Source: Anaerolineae bacterium (lineage in GTDB: Bacteria; Chloroflexota; Anaerolineae; Aggregatilineales; Phototrophicaceae). Taken from it: 64,000 nucleotides of DNA. The stretch is from NCBI GenBank assembly GCA_022820125.1, contig JAJEGA010000048.1:1-64000 (forward strand). Reading direction: 5' to 3'. Each line of letters opens with the position of its first letter. Positions within the stretch are counted from its first letter, which is position 1. The translations under genes were made by a program, and so were the position numbers. Below are positions 51,276 to 60,604 of this stretch, in pieces. Below the pieces are notes generated by a model that saw nothing but the letters and a program-made list of their open reading frames with translations, was not told the origin of the DNA and did no database searches.

Positions 51276-51660
51276 TCAAGACCGGTCCCAATCCTCGCGG
51301 TCAAAGCGCTGAATCTCTATCAGATAGCCGGATGGGTCTCGCAGGAAGAAATGATAGATTTGGTAGGTGTCATTGTGCCGCGGCTCATGCTCGCATTCCC
51401 AGCCGCGCTATGATCCGCTGGTAAAAGGCATCCACATCGCTTGTGACCAAGGTGATGATTAAACTTGAGGCGTCCGCCGGCGCGCCTTCACGCTGGCAAA
51501 TACCGAGATAGGCTTGGCGACCCAATACGCGATAAATGCGACATGAGCCCTGATCGACCGCCAGCGGCAACCCAAGCGCATCTTCATAAAAGCGGGCGGA
51601 ACGGGCTAAATCGCCGCTGTAGACAAAGGTGATCTGCGCGTCAATCAGCAATTCGCTCAA
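51276..51660 (-). pseudogene. VOC/glyoxalase-family protein, frameshifted
   Basis: The first frame (51660-51385, 91 aa, starting SELLIDAQITFVYSGDLARSARFYEDALGLPL) stops after ARLGMRA. A second frame continues the fold: WECEHEPRHNDTYQIYHFF, then LRDPSGYLIEIQRF and a stop at 51276. The switch must fall between about 51385 and 51408. Together they make a normal VOC protein of about 125 residues. It could be a true frameshift or a base error. The function is unassigned. Confidence 0.8.
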
Positions 51661-51662
51661 GG

Positions 51663-53306
51663 CTATTCCTCCTGTTTGGCGGCATCCGGCGTCAAATCGT
51701 CAATCGCAGCCGCGCCAAACAAGGCGCCATCCTCGTGTCCGCGCAGGTACTCCATACGCGTCGCCGCGGTTAAATGGCGCTGCTCCGGCGGCAGCTGGCG
51801 CCAGAACATGGTCGGATCAGCGATCTTGCCGGCCCCGGCTGAGACATAAGCGCGCAGCAGCTGAAAAAAAGCGTCATCGCCGATATCGACGCGCAGATTG
51901 TGCAGCATCTGAACGCCCCTCAGGTAGACGGCATTGATATATTCACGCGCGGTGGCGAACTCATAGACGTCGCTGTCTACCATGCCTTGCGGGAAAAAGC
52001 CGGCGACGCGAAATGACCACCACCAATTCTTGTCTGCCGGGTAATGCGCTTCAATGTAAAGATACTCGCTGTAAGTGGCGAGCGCCTCGTCAAGCCAGGG
52101 ATTGAGCGCGGAATCATTGCCCACCCGCGCATACCACCACTGATGGGCAATCTCGTGCACCGATATTAACGTCAGGTAATTTCGCGGTCCGCCATCGAAA
52201 TGCGTAAACCAAGCGCCGCCGACGAATACCAAACCGGTGAATTCCATGCCATCGGGAAAGTCGCCCTGTACGATGACGAATCGCGCGCGTTCATAGCGCC
52301 CGAATAATTGATTATAAAGCGCCAGCGCCTTTTCCGTTTCTTGCAGTACGTGGTCGGCGCCGTCCAACCTGACGCCATTCGCAAAGATCTGCGCATCGGA
52401 GAAGGCATATACCTCGACAATGACATCATCGGCAGTCCGCAGTTCGACGGCGCGCCATTCTTCGCTGAGGCTGATGGCAAAATCTCGCGAGTTGAGCAGC
52501 TTGACATCCCAAGCTGCCGGCGCTAATGCGGAGACTGCGCCGGGCGCGGCCAGAACGAGCGTGTCCGCCGCGTTCTCAACTGACACCCTCACCCGCCAGT
52601 CCGCCACTTCGTACACCACTTGCTCGCCAATGCCGATCGGCTCATGAATCCGCCAGCCGCCGTCCAAGCGCGCCGCCACCGCCGGCAAGAAATGCCCGAG
52701 ATTGAGTTGACGCGGGCTGTAACCGAAGAAGCCGCGGTAAGAGCGCAAACCATCGCGGATTTCTCTCGGCTGTAAATGAAACTTCAATTCCAGCTCGAGC
52801 CAGCAGCCGCTTTTCAAGGGCGCGTCCAGTTTGACATATAGACGATTAACGACGAGCTCATAAGCGGCTGGCTGGTCATTCACGGTCAGTTCCAGCAGCT
52901 GGAATCCCTCTTCCCACTGGTTCGCCTGCACATCAAGCACCATCTCGCCGAGCGGCTGAGACTCGCGATTGACGAACTTAATCACTTGAACCACCTGAGC
53001 CGACTTTGTTTCGTAATTAATGCGCACATCGGCGTCGACTTGTCTTGCCGGGCGAGCGGCTACGACGTCAACGCAGCGGGAGGGCCTGGCTTCGGTTGGC
53101 GGTTGTGTAGCCGCGCGTTCGCTAACTTCCCGGATCAGCGCGCCCAGGGTGGCGGTGGCGGGGAGCGGGCTGGCTTGCAATCGCAGGCGCGAGTCAACAA
53201 CCTCGTTAGCGCCTTCCCGCAGCCTGATTCTGGCGAGATTGCAGCCAGCCAACACGATGGCGCCAATGATACAGAGGGTGAGAATTCGGATCATGCGCCG
53301 CATCAT
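51663..53306 (-). CDS. M1-family metallopeptidase-like lipoprotein
   Basis: About 547 residues. A signal peptide ends in the lipobox LAGC (Cys22), so it is a probable membrane-anchored lipoprotein facing outward. The zinc site is complete: HEIAH (384-388) and Glu407 exactly 18 residues later in LDEALATY; GMEFTG (about 353-358) corresponds to the GxMEN substrate loop. The N-terminal beta domain (about 90-290) resembles that of aminopeptidase N relatives. The final Gly/His-rich part is short. The ATG at 53306 precedes the signal peptide. It is 3 bp upstream of the VOC pseudogene on the same strand. Confidence 0.88.
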   Translation of the reverse strand: MMRRMIRILTLCIIGAIVLAGCNLARIRLREGANEVVDSRLRLQASPLPATATLGALIREVSERAATQPPTEARPSRCVDVVAARPARQVDADVRINYETKSAQVVQVIKFVNRESQPLGEMVLDVQANQWEEGFQLLELTVNDQPAAYELVVNRLYVKLDAPLKSGCWLELELKFHLQPREIRDGLRSYRGFFGYSPRQLNLGHFLPAVAARLDGGWRIHEPIGIGEQVVYEVADWRVRVSVENAADTLVLAAPGAVSALAPAAWDVKLLNSRDFAISLSEEWRAVELRTADDVIVEVYAFSDAQIFANGVRLDGADHVLQETEKALALYNQLFGRYERARFVIVQGDFPDGMEFTGLVFVGGAWFTHFDGGPRNYLTLISVHEIAHQWWYARVGNDSALNPWLDEALATYSEYLYIEAHYPADKNWWWSFRVAGFFPQGMVDSDVYEFATAREYINAVYLRGVQMLHNLRVDIGDDAFFQLLRAYVSAGAGKIADPTMFWRQLPPEQRHLTAATRMEYLRGHEDGALFGAAAIDDLTPDAAKQEE

Positions 53307-53354
53307 ACTAAGCTCTATCGGAGCGAACAAGCCGGCTTTCGCAAGCGCGCCGTA

Positions 53355-53382
53355 TTTAACTGGTCGAGATATGTGCTATTCT
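53355..53382 (+). promoter_or_regulatory. Possible extended -10 promoter of the ubiA-like gene
   Basis: TGC-TATTCT (53374-53382) is an extended -10. A weak TTTAAC (53355-53360) lies 16 bp before it. It reads toward the gene starting at 53428. Confidence 0.4.
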
Positions 53383-53427
53383 TTACGGGTTATCCAAGGC
53401 GAGTTGTTAAGTTGAGCCTAGAAGCAA

Positions 53428-54345
53428 ATGACAGATAGCGTCGCCACCAATCTTGGCGGCAAGATCGTCGCCGTCATTCGCCTGTCACGCTGGCGCGAGC
53501 ACGTCCCCTTCACCATTCCGCTTACGGTGATCGGGGGCTTGCTGGCGGTTGAGCCGGCAGCGTCCCAGGTGGACTGGCGTCTGTTTGCGGTCTTGGCCGC
53601 AAATGTGCTGGCAATGTCCTTCGCCTTCATGCTGAACAACATCGAAGACGCGCCTGATGACGCGCTCGACCAAAACAAGCGGCAGCAAAACGTAATCAGC
53701 AGCGGCGCGTTGAGCCGGCGGGAAGGCGCAATCTTGAGCGCCATGACCTTCATCAGCGCCCTGGCGCTATATGCTGCGAGCGGCGCGCTGGCGCTCCTGA
53801 TCGGCGTGGCAACGTTGGCGCTAAGCTATCTGTACAGCGCGCATCCATTTCGCTTCAAGGCGCGTCCGATTACAGATGTTGTGTCACACGCGCTGATGCT
53901 CAGCGGGCTTCTTATCGCAGCCGGCTTCTTCACTTTCGGCCGGGAGCCGCGTGAAGTCTGGCTGATAATCGCCGCCGCCAGCCTCTTTTCCGCTTACGGG
54001 CAATTTTACAATCAGGTGGCTGACTACGAGATCGATAAAGAAGCCGGGCTGAAAAATACAGCCGTGCTTCTGGGCAAGGGTCCGACCTCAGCCTTAGGAC
54101 ATCTCTCGATTCTAATGGCGCTTGTCTGTATGCTCGCCGCCATTGTGGCTGGGCTCTTCCCCGCGTGGCTCGGCACGATTCTGATTATCGGCGTCGTCAT
54201 CACAATTATTTTCCCCTGGGAATATGATATGCGCGGCAACCCCGCGCAAAACGGCGGCAACGTCCAGCGGCCCGGTCTGATCATCGCCAATCTGCTGGCG
54301 CTGGTTTGGCTGGCTTCCAATCTGGGCTGGATCACAATCGTCTAG
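53428..54345 (+). CDS. UbiA-family prenyltransferase
   Basis: 305 residues, about eight or nine membrane helices. UbiA enzymes attach polyprenyl chains to aromatic rings (quinones, haem, chlorophyll). The two Asp-rich metal sites are NNIEDAPDD (about 71-79) and DYEIDKEAG (about 201-209). No quinone or tetrapyrrole genes adjoin it, so the acceptor is unknown. It is divergent from the M1 peptidase gene. Confidence 0.9.
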   Translation: MTDSVATNLGGKIVAVIRLSRWREHVPFTIPLTVIGGLLAVEPAASQVDWRLFAVLAANVLAMSFAFMLNNIEDAPDDALDQNKRQQNVISSGALSRREGAILSAMTFISALALYAASGALALLIGVATLALSYLYSAHPFRFKARPITDVVSHALMLSGLLIAAGFFTFGREPREVWLIIAAASLFSAYGQFYNQVADYEIDKEAGLKNTAVLLGKGPTSALGHLSILMALVCMLAAIVAGLFPAWLGTILIIGVVITIIFPWEYDMRGNPAQNGGNVQRPGLIIANLLALVWLASNLGWITIV

Positions 54346-54406
54346 GCGTTCCAGCGGCGCAATATGATAGAATGGCATAGTGAACAGTAGACCGTTGTGA
54401 CGGCAA

Positions 54407-54799
54407 ATGGCAGACCTTCACCAAATCCTCTTTAATATGCACATCCTGTATTCGCTGGCTTTGGGCATTTGGGCGGCTTACATGGCCAGCAAGCAACAGG
54501 CGATCTCCGGTCATTACTGGGGAGCGATTGTTACCTATGCGCTGTTGGCGGGCGCGACGCTGCTGGTTGGGGCTGTGCTGCTGCTTTCGGGATTGCAGCC
54601 CCGCTCAGGACGGATCGTCGTCTATGTGCTTTATATGCTATGGCTGGCGATCATCATGCCCGGGCTCTTCAGTCTCATGAGCGGCCGAGACGACATGCGC
54701 GCCGCCCTCGCCTACGCGCTGCTGGCAATCTTTAATTTCACGACCTCGCTCAGCATGATGGAGCGGGAGCTCACCGGTCCTTGGATCACGCCGGTATAA
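54407..54799 (+). CDS. Four-helix membrane protein of unknown function
   Basis: 130 residues with four hydrophobic segments (about 8-27, 40-62, 70-88 and 98-115). No recognised motif. It lies 61 bp downstream of the UbiA-type gene and 20 bp before the CCA enzyme gene. Confidence 0.65.
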   Translation: MADLHQILFNMHILYSLALGIWAAYMASKQQAISGHYWGAIVTYALLAGATLLVGAVLLLSGLQPRSGRIVVYVLYMLWLAIIMPGLFSLMSGRDDMRAALAYALLAIFNFTTSLSMMERELTGPWITPV

Positions 54800-54819
54800 G
54801 CGCGGTTTCGGATAAAGTT

Positions 54820-56187
54820 ATGACGAAAGCGGGCCCGGTTGGCGCTGCGCCGAGCTTTGATCTCAGCGACATTGAGCGCATTCTCGGCCGACAAGCGTCC
54901 AAGCTAATAGCGATCATATCGAATCGCGCGCAAAAGGAAAATCAGGCGCTTTATCTGGCGGGCGGCGTCGTCCGAGACCTGCTGCTGAACCGGCCGACGC
55001 TCGACCTCGACTTGGTTATTGCAGGCGATGCCATCAGATTTGCCAATACGCTGGCAAGGGAATCAGGCGGCAAAGCAATAACACATAAGCCATTTGGAAC
55101 CGCAAAATGGATCTTGGATGAAAGCGTCGCCGAGAGACTTTGCCTCCCGTCAAATGCGTTGCCCCCCGGCATAGACTTCGTCACCGCGCGCAGCGAAACC
55201 TATTCGCATCCAACCGCCCTGCCAACCGTCTCGCCCGGCGACATCAAGCGCGATATGCTGCGCCGCGACTTCAGCGTAAACGCGCTGGCGATTCAAATCA
55301 GCCCTAGCGAAAAGTTTGGGATCTTACTCGATTTCTGCAGGGGCGGCGATGATATTAGGCGCGGTCTGATTCGGGCGCTGCACGATCAGAGCTTCGTTGA
55401 TGATCCGACCAGAATCCTGCGGGCGCTGCGCTATGCGACGCGGCTCGGCTTCGAGCTGGAAACAGAAACCGCCGAGTGGATGGACGCGGCGCTGCCTTAT
55501 CTTGGGCGTATTACGGGATCGCGGCTGCGCAACGAAATCGACCTTATCTTGCGCGAGGCCCGCGCCAGCGAGATTATGCTGCGACTGCAAGCAATGGGCC
55601 TGTTGGAAAATATCCACCCAGCCTTCCGTGTCAGCCCATGCTTGCCCGAATTGCTCGCAGCCTGCCAGAGGTTCAAGCCGCCCTGGTCGACGGCGGTCAG
55701 CGACAGGCAGACGCTCCGCTGGATCGCTCTCATGCGCGGCATCAGCAGCCGAGAGGCGCAAATCCTGTGCGAACGCCTGGCGCTGACCAAGGCGCTGACG
55801 CAGGCGATTACAGCCAGCGCGAAACTTGCCGAGCGCGCAGAGCTGCTCGATGACCCCGCCATTCGTCCCAGCCAACTCGCTCAGCTTCTGGATGACTTTC
55901 CGGACTCGGCTTTGCAGGCTTGTTGGCTGTTCTCAGCGGAGAAACCGACTGTACAAGCCCGCATCGCCGCCTACGCGTCCGATTGGCGCGGGCGCCGCCC
56001 CAAGTTATCGGGCAATGACCTGAAGGCGATGGGAGTCGCTCCCGGACCGCGCTATCGTCAGCTGCTCGATCGGCTGCGCTGGGCTTGGATCGATGGCGAG
56101 ATCCATTCTGCTGAGGAAGAGGCTGCGCTCTTGCGGCAGCTTCTGGAAGCTGAAGACCAGGACCGATTGAGCAACCAGCGGATTTGA
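54820..56187 (+). CDS. cca: CCA-adding enzyme / poly(A) polymerase family nucleotidyltransferase
   Basis: 455 residues, class II tRNA nucleotidyltransferase. It adds or repairs the 3' CCA end of tRNA, consistent with tRNA genes at the window start that lack encoded CCA. YLAGGVVRDLLLNRPTLDLDLVIAGDA holds the nucleotidyltransferase Gly-Gly and the DxD metal site; RRDFSVNALAI and DDPTRILRALRYATRLGFELE are the ribose/base recognition motifs. The ATG at 54820 is preferred to TTG 54781. Confidence 0.92.
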   Translation: MTKAGPVGAAPSFDLSDIERILGRQASKLIAIISNRAQKENQALYLAGGVVRDLLLNRPTLDLDLVIAGDAIRFANTLARESGGKAITHKPFGTAKWILDESVAERLCLPSNALPPGIDFVTARSETYSHPTALPTVSPGDIKRDMLRRDFSVNALAIQISPSEKFGILLDFCRGGDDIRRGLIRALHDQSFVDDPTRILRALRYATRLGFELETETAEWMDAALPYLGRITGSRLRNEIDLILREARASEIMLRLQAMGLLENIHPAFRVSPCLPELLAACQRFKPPWSTAVSDRQTLRWIALMRGISSREAQILCERLALTKALTQAITASAKLAERAELLDDPAIRPSQLAQLLDDFPDSALQACWLFSAEKPTVQARIAAYASDWRGRRPKLSGNDLKAMGVAPGPRYRQLLDRLRWAWIDGEIHSAEEEAALLRQLLEAEDQDRLSNQRI

Positions 56188-56369
56188 CCACTAAAGCGGA
56201 TCACGGACTGATGTAAAATTGTTCACGCTAGACGATGGCGCCGCGCGCGCCGATAAGGAATCCGTTACGAATGAGCAAGGCTCTCGTAATCGGTTGGCGT
56301 CACAGTTGCTGATATCGCAATGGAACGTTGACGTCTCAATAGCGCCTCGAATTACGGGAGGTATCAATT

Positions 56370-58337
56370 ATGGATAATGTCACGATAGGTCTGGCGCTTG
56401 TGGCGGGTTTGCTGTCATTCATATCGCCCTGCGTGCTGCCCTTGGTGCCGGCGTACATCGGCTACATGGGCGGGCGCTTGACGCATAACGTCAGCCGGCA
56501 GTCGGCGGCGGCGGGCTCGGTCGCCCCGGTCAGCCTTGCCCTGCGCTTGCAGATGCTGTTGCATGGCATTGCCTTCGTCCTCGGCTTCACCATCGTATTT
56601 GTGTTGATCGGCTTGTTCACCACCGCCCTGTCCAGCCTGGCGGGGCAGCACGTCAGCGCGTTTACCGAGATTCTGGGGCGCGTCGGCGGCTTGGTGATCA
56701 TCTTCTTCGGCTTCCAGTTTATGGGCTTGATGCCGCGCTTGTTCAGCTGGCTGCGCAAAAAAGGGCAAGCCGGCATTCTGGACAGCATCCTCTTCAGTAT
56801 CGTTTTCGCCATATTCGCAAGCGGCTTGATTTATTGGGCGCTCCTCGAACAGATCGCCGTCGCGCTGCCTTTAATCGGCGCTCTTGTGATCGCGCTCTTT
56901 GTCAAAGGCGCCTTCTCTGAGCCGGCGAAGTTCTGGCACGGGACGCTGGACCGGCTTGAGTCCATACTCTATTCGGATACACGGGCAGACATTGGAGGAA
57001 GCGGGCGCGAGGGCTTGCTTGGCTCCACCTTTATGGGCATGGTATTCTCGGCCGGCTGGACGCCTTGCATCGGTCCGCTGCTCGGGACCATCTTGACGGT
57101 AGCAGCGGCGAGCGGCGCCACCAGCGGCGATATCGCGCAGGGCATGCTGCTGCTGACAGCCTACTCTATCGGCTTGGGCATTCCTTTCGTCATCACCGCG
57201 CTGCTGATGAATAGCGCCCAGGGATTGCTTCGCCGTTTGCAGCGACACATGCACAAGATTGAGTTGCTAAGCGGAACGCTCTTGATCGCCATCGGCATTC
57301 TTGTCGCCAGCGGTCAACTGCAGAGCCTCAGCCAAACATTTTCTCGGGGCGAATTCGCCGATTTCACCTTCCGCGTTGAAGAATGCGGCGTCGGCTTCTT
57401 CAACGGCGAATTAGCCTTGAGCCACGTCGGCGCCTGCCTCGGCGGTTCGCTTGTGCCGGTCGCGATAAACCAGAGCGCCAGCGGTTTATTCAACAGCGAT
57501 ATGACGCAACAGGAGTTTCTTTTCCATGCGGAAGCGGGGCAAAAGATAGATATCGAATTGCGCAGCGTCAACGAAGACCTGCCCGACTTCGATATGATAC
57601 TTTACGGGCCGGCAGACGAGGAACTCGCGCAAGCGAGCAAGGCGGACAGCCTCATAGCGGATGATCGGCTCTATCCCTTGGCCGGCTTCACGCTCCAAAG
57701 CGACGGCATCTATCGCGTGGCGCTGCGCAATGCATCGGCGACTGAAACATTGCGATTCCGCCTGAAGGCGCGCGCTGCGGAAGCAATCGAAGCGGACGCG
57801 GCATCGGCGGCTGCCGAGACCGACGACATGCCCGCAAGCGAGGCCGAAGCAACAGATGCCGCGATGAACAGCTTCGCCGATATTGCTGCCGATCTGGCGC
57901 CGGCTATCGGATTGGCGGAGGGCAATCGCGCGCCCGCGTTTACCATCGAAACCCTCGACGATGAAGTCCTTGCCCTGTCCGACTTGCGCGGCCGCGTCAT
58001 CTTGCTGAATTTCTGGGGTACCTGGTGCGGTCCGTGCCGGCGAGAAATGCCGACCTTTCAGAAAGCCTATGGCGAATGGCGCGAGCGCGGCTTAGAGATT
58101 CTCGCCATTGCCTATAACGATACGGAAGAAGCAATGGTTGCCTTCTCCGCTGAATTCAACTTGAGCTTCCCCCTGGCGCTGGATAGCAGCGGCGAGATCA
58201 ATGACGCTTACGGCATTCAGACGCGGCCCAGCTCCTACTTGCTCGATCGGAATGGCGTGATTCTTGCGCGGCACTTTGGCATCATAACCGAGTCGCAACT
58301 GAGCGAACTGCTGAGTGAAGCCTTGGCGCAAGCATGA
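56370..58337 (+). CDS. CcdA-PPC-like-TlpA fusion protein (thiol redox)
   Basis: 655 residues in three parts. Residues 1-315 are a CcdA/DsbD membrane domain with redox cysteines in SPCVLPLVP (C21) and SAGWTPCIGP (about C233). Residues about 340-470 resemble a beta-rich PPC domain (RVALRN). Residues about 515-655 form an extracytoplasmic TlpA/thioredoxin domain with WCGPC (about 552-556). Such proteins pass electrons from cytosolic thioredoxin across the membrane. Fusing transmitter and thioredoxin in one chain is DsbD-like, but the domain order here differs from DsbD. A second TlpA-like gene follows after 19 bp. Confidence 0.88.
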   Translation: MDNVTIGLALVAGLLSFISPCVLPLVPAYIGYMGGRLTHNVSRQSAAAGSVAPVSLALRLQMLLHGIAFVLGFTIVFVLIGLFTTALSSLAGQHVSAFTEILGRVGGLVIIFFGFQFMGLMPRLFSWLRKKGQAGILDSILFSIVFAIFASGLIYWALLEQIAVALPLIGALVIALFVKGAFSEPAKFWHGTLDRLESILYSDTRADIGGSGREGLLGSTFMGMVFSAGWTPCIGPLLGTILTVAAASGATSGDIAQGMLLLTAYSIGLGIPFVITALLMNSAQGLLRRLQRHMHKIELLSGTLLIAIGILVASGQLQSLSQTFSRGEFADFTFRVEECGVGFFNGELALSHVGACLGGSLVPVAINQSASGLFNSDMTQQEFLFHAEAGQKIDIELRSVNEDLPDFDMILYGPADEELAQASKADSLIADDRLYPLAGFTLQSDGIYRVALRNASATETLRFRLKARAAEAIEADAASAAAETDDMPASEAEATDAAMNSFADIAADLAPAIGLAEGNRAPAFTIETLDDEVLALSDLRGRVILLNFWGTWCGPCRREMPTFQKAYGEWRERGLEILAIAYNDTEEAMVAFSAEFNLSFPLALDSSGEINDAYGIQTRPSSYLLDRNGVILARHFGIITESQLSELLSEALAQA

Positions 58338-58356
58338 TAGGCGACGCCCGAGCGCC

Positions 58357-58920
58357 ATGTCGAAGCTGAATCGACTCTTGCATTTGCTCGCCGCGTTTCT
58401 GTCCCTGGGCGCGGCATTCGCCATCCTGATCGGCGCTGGGTTGCCCGAGCGCGGCGATTACAGCGCATGGTTCGTCGGAGACCAGCTTGTTTTGGCGCCC
58501 GAAGTCGGAGCCCAGGCGCCAAGATTCACGCTGTCGACGGCATCATCAGAGACGCTCGCGCTTGAGCAGGTCCGCGGAGGAGTCGCCATCATCAACTTCT
58601 GGGCCACCTGGTGCCAGCCCTGCCGGAGAGAAATGCGCGATCTGCAGCAGCTTTACGACAGCCATCGCGGCCGCCTGCGCGTATTGGCGGTGAATGTCGG
58701 CGAGAGCGTCACGGTCACGCGCAAGTGGATTGCGGAGCTTGGCTTGACCTACGACATATTGCTGGATCAGAACGGCGCCGTCTCCGCCATCTATCAAATT
58801 CGGGGATTGCCAACAACCTTCGTCCTGGATGAGGAGCATCGCATTCGGCGTCTTTATTATGGACCGGTGACGTTTGAACAACTGCGGCGGGATATCGAGC
58901 AAATCGGCAAGAGGGCTTAG
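58357..58920 (+). CDS. TlpA-family thiol-disulfide protein
   Basis: About 187 residues. One N-terminal membrane anchor (about 5-27) is followed by a TlpA/ResA-like thioredoxin domain with FWATWCQPCRREM (WCQPC at about 84-88) and the cis-Pro loop IRGLPTTFVLD. It is probably anchored outside and reduced by the CcdA part of the preceding protein. The ATG at 58357 opens directly before the anchor; 14 upstream in-frame codons overlap the previous gene. Confidence 0.9.
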   Translation: MSKLNRLLHLLAAFLSLGAAFAILIGAGLPERGDYSAWFVGDQLVLAPEVGAQAPRFTLSTASSETLALEQVRGGVAIINFWATWCQPCRREMRDLQQLYDSHRGRLRVLAVNVGESVTVTRKWIAELGLTYDILLDQNGAVSAIYQIRGLPTTFVLDEEHRIRRLYYGPVTFEQLRRDIEQIGKRA

Positions 58921-58932
58921 ACCATTTCAGTT

Positions 58933-59706
58933 TTGCGAGCGGCATACAGAGCCGCGGTGGCGCGGACAAAGCAGACGCTTCGACGAATGGCGCGCAATTG
59001 GCTGCGGATTGTCTTGACCGCCTTGGCGATTTACATCAGCTTGCCCTGGGCCGCGCCGATACTGGCGAAAGCGGGCTTAAATGAACCAGCGGACCTTATC
59101 TTCACGCTCTATAGTCCCTTCTGTCACCAGTTCGCGTTTCGCTCGCCCTTTCTGTTTGGAGAACAGGCTTTTTACCCGCGCGAAGCAGCTAGGAGCGGTT
59201 ACGCCCCATTTGAGTCCTTTGCCAGCGAGTCCGAAGCGTTTCTCGAGCAATATAGATATTGGTCGAGCATATATGGCGGCAGGGCGCCCGCGACCGCCGA
59301 AGGGCTAGCCGAGTTCAGCGCCGTCCAGCAGTTTGCCGCCCGGCACTTCATCGGCGACGAGTCTATGGGTTACAAGACGAGCCTCTGCGCGCGCGACCTC
59401 GCAATCTATACAATGCTCTTCGTGGGCGGTCTCATCTACCGCCATTATCGCTGGCGGATTCGCCCCCTGCCATTTTGGCTCTATTTGATTGTTGGATTGG
59501 GTCCCGTAGGGCTTGACGGGTTCAGTCAGTTATTGAGCTACCCACCCTTCGAATTCTGGCCCGCGCGCGAGACCGCGCCGGTATTCCGCATCTTAACCGG
59601 TGGCTTATTTGGCTTGATGAGTGCCTGGCTGGGCTTCCCCTATTTGGAACGATCGATGCAGGACCTAATCGAATCGCTGGGCTCGACGCATCAAGGCGGC
59701 GCCTAG
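58933..59706 (+). CDS. DUF2085-family membrane protein
   Basis: 257 residues, about four or five membrane segments. It carries the DUF2085 landmarks: CHQ in SPFCHQFAFRS, a second Cys-Arg-Asp site KTSLCARDLAIY, and GLDGFSQLL. The function of this family is unknown; the conserved Cys/His suggest metal or redox chemistry, in keeping with the two thiol-redox genes upstream (12-bp gap). The TTG at 58933 is uncertain; ATG 58987 is an alternative. Confidence 0.8.
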   Translation: MRAAYRAAVARTKQTLRRMARNWLRIVLTALAIYISLPWAAPILAKAGLNEPADLIFTLYSPFCHQFAFRSPFLFGEQAFYPREAARSGYAPFESFASESEAFLEQYRYWSSIYGGRAPATAEGLAEFSAVQQFAARHFIGDESMGYKTSLCARDLAIYTMLFVGGLIYRHYRWRIRPLPFWLYLIVGLGPVGLDGFSQLLSYPPFEFWPARETAPVFRILTGGLFGLMSAWLGFPYLERSMQDLIESLGSTHQGGA

Positions 59707-59726
59707 CTCGGTTTTAAGCGCCTGCG

Positions 59727-60470
59727 TCATTCGTCTTTGGATGGTTTGCTCAGCCGGGACAGCCGCGCATTCATATCGGGTTCATCTTTTCTGCGCGGCT
59801 TTGGCCGACGCGGGTCAGGCTCTTCGTCTATGATTTCAAATCGCTGACTGCCGCTGGGACGAATGGGGCGCTCCGGCCCCGGTGAACTATCCAGGAAGTT
59901 CTCCAGGGTCGCGCGCGTCTCGTCAAACTTGTCCGACACCGCGTCAAAAATCGATTTCTTGGTGTTTCCACGTTGATTTGCTGGCCTGGCCTCGCCCTCG
60001 ATTGGGATGCGCATCTTCCCTTTTGGCGACGAAGGCTGCGAACGCTGACGCCGCAGCTCATTATCCAGCGCCGTCTCGAGCGCGCTCAACTCCTGCATCA
60101 GGTGACGAGTCATCAAGCGGTGATCGTGAAGTTCCGATTCGGCGATGGTCAGATGCTGCTGCTTCATGTTGAGCTGCGTTTGCAAGCGCTGCGCCGAATT
60201 GGCATCGCCGCTGCTCAGCATGTCATCCACTAGCTTGTCCAATTCGACGACCTCGCGCATTCGTTTGTCGATTCGCGCTTGCAGCTCGTCCTCATACTCG
60301 ATCGCTTCCTCAAGCCGCTGGCGCAAGCTATGCGCCGACCGCTGCGGATTCTTCTCCGCTTCTTCCGCGTTTAACTTGATGCGCGCAAGGGGCGACCTCG
60401 GGTTCCGGCCCAACAAATCGTTGAATTGCGCATTAATCAGAGTAGAGATCTTGTCAAAGAAATCAGACAT
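59727..60470 (-). CDS. Coiled-coil protein, PspA/Vipp1-like by layout
   Basis: 247 residues. The N-terminus (FFDKISTLINAQFNDLLGRN) followed by long helices (about 30-150, rich in Glu/Arg/Gln) resembles PspA/IM30 membrane-binding proteins. The C-terminal 90 residues are basic, Pro/Arg-rich and probably disordered, which PspA lacks. Identity as a PspA relative is tentative. Confidence 0.65.
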   Translation of the reverse strand: MSDFFDKISTLINAQFNDLLGRNPRSPLARIKLNAEEAEKNPQRSAHSLRQRLEEAIEYEDELQARIDKRMREVVELDKLVDDMLSSGDANSAQRLQTQLNMKQQHLTIAESELHDHRLMTRHLMQELSALETALDNELRRQRSQPSSPKGKMRIPIEGEARPANQRGNTKKSIFDAVSDKFDETRATLENFLDSSPGPERPIRPSGSQRFEIIDEEPDPRRPKPRRKDEPDMNARLSRLSKPSKDE

Positions 60471-60604
60471 GTCCGCGTCTCTCGCTTCATTGGTCCGCGC
60501 CCGTCTCCATTATAGTTCAGTTTGTCGCCAGGTCCTAAGATTGGGCGCCGATATCAATGCGCGCCAGGGCGCAGACAAAGAGCGCCATCTCGAGACGATT
60601 CATA

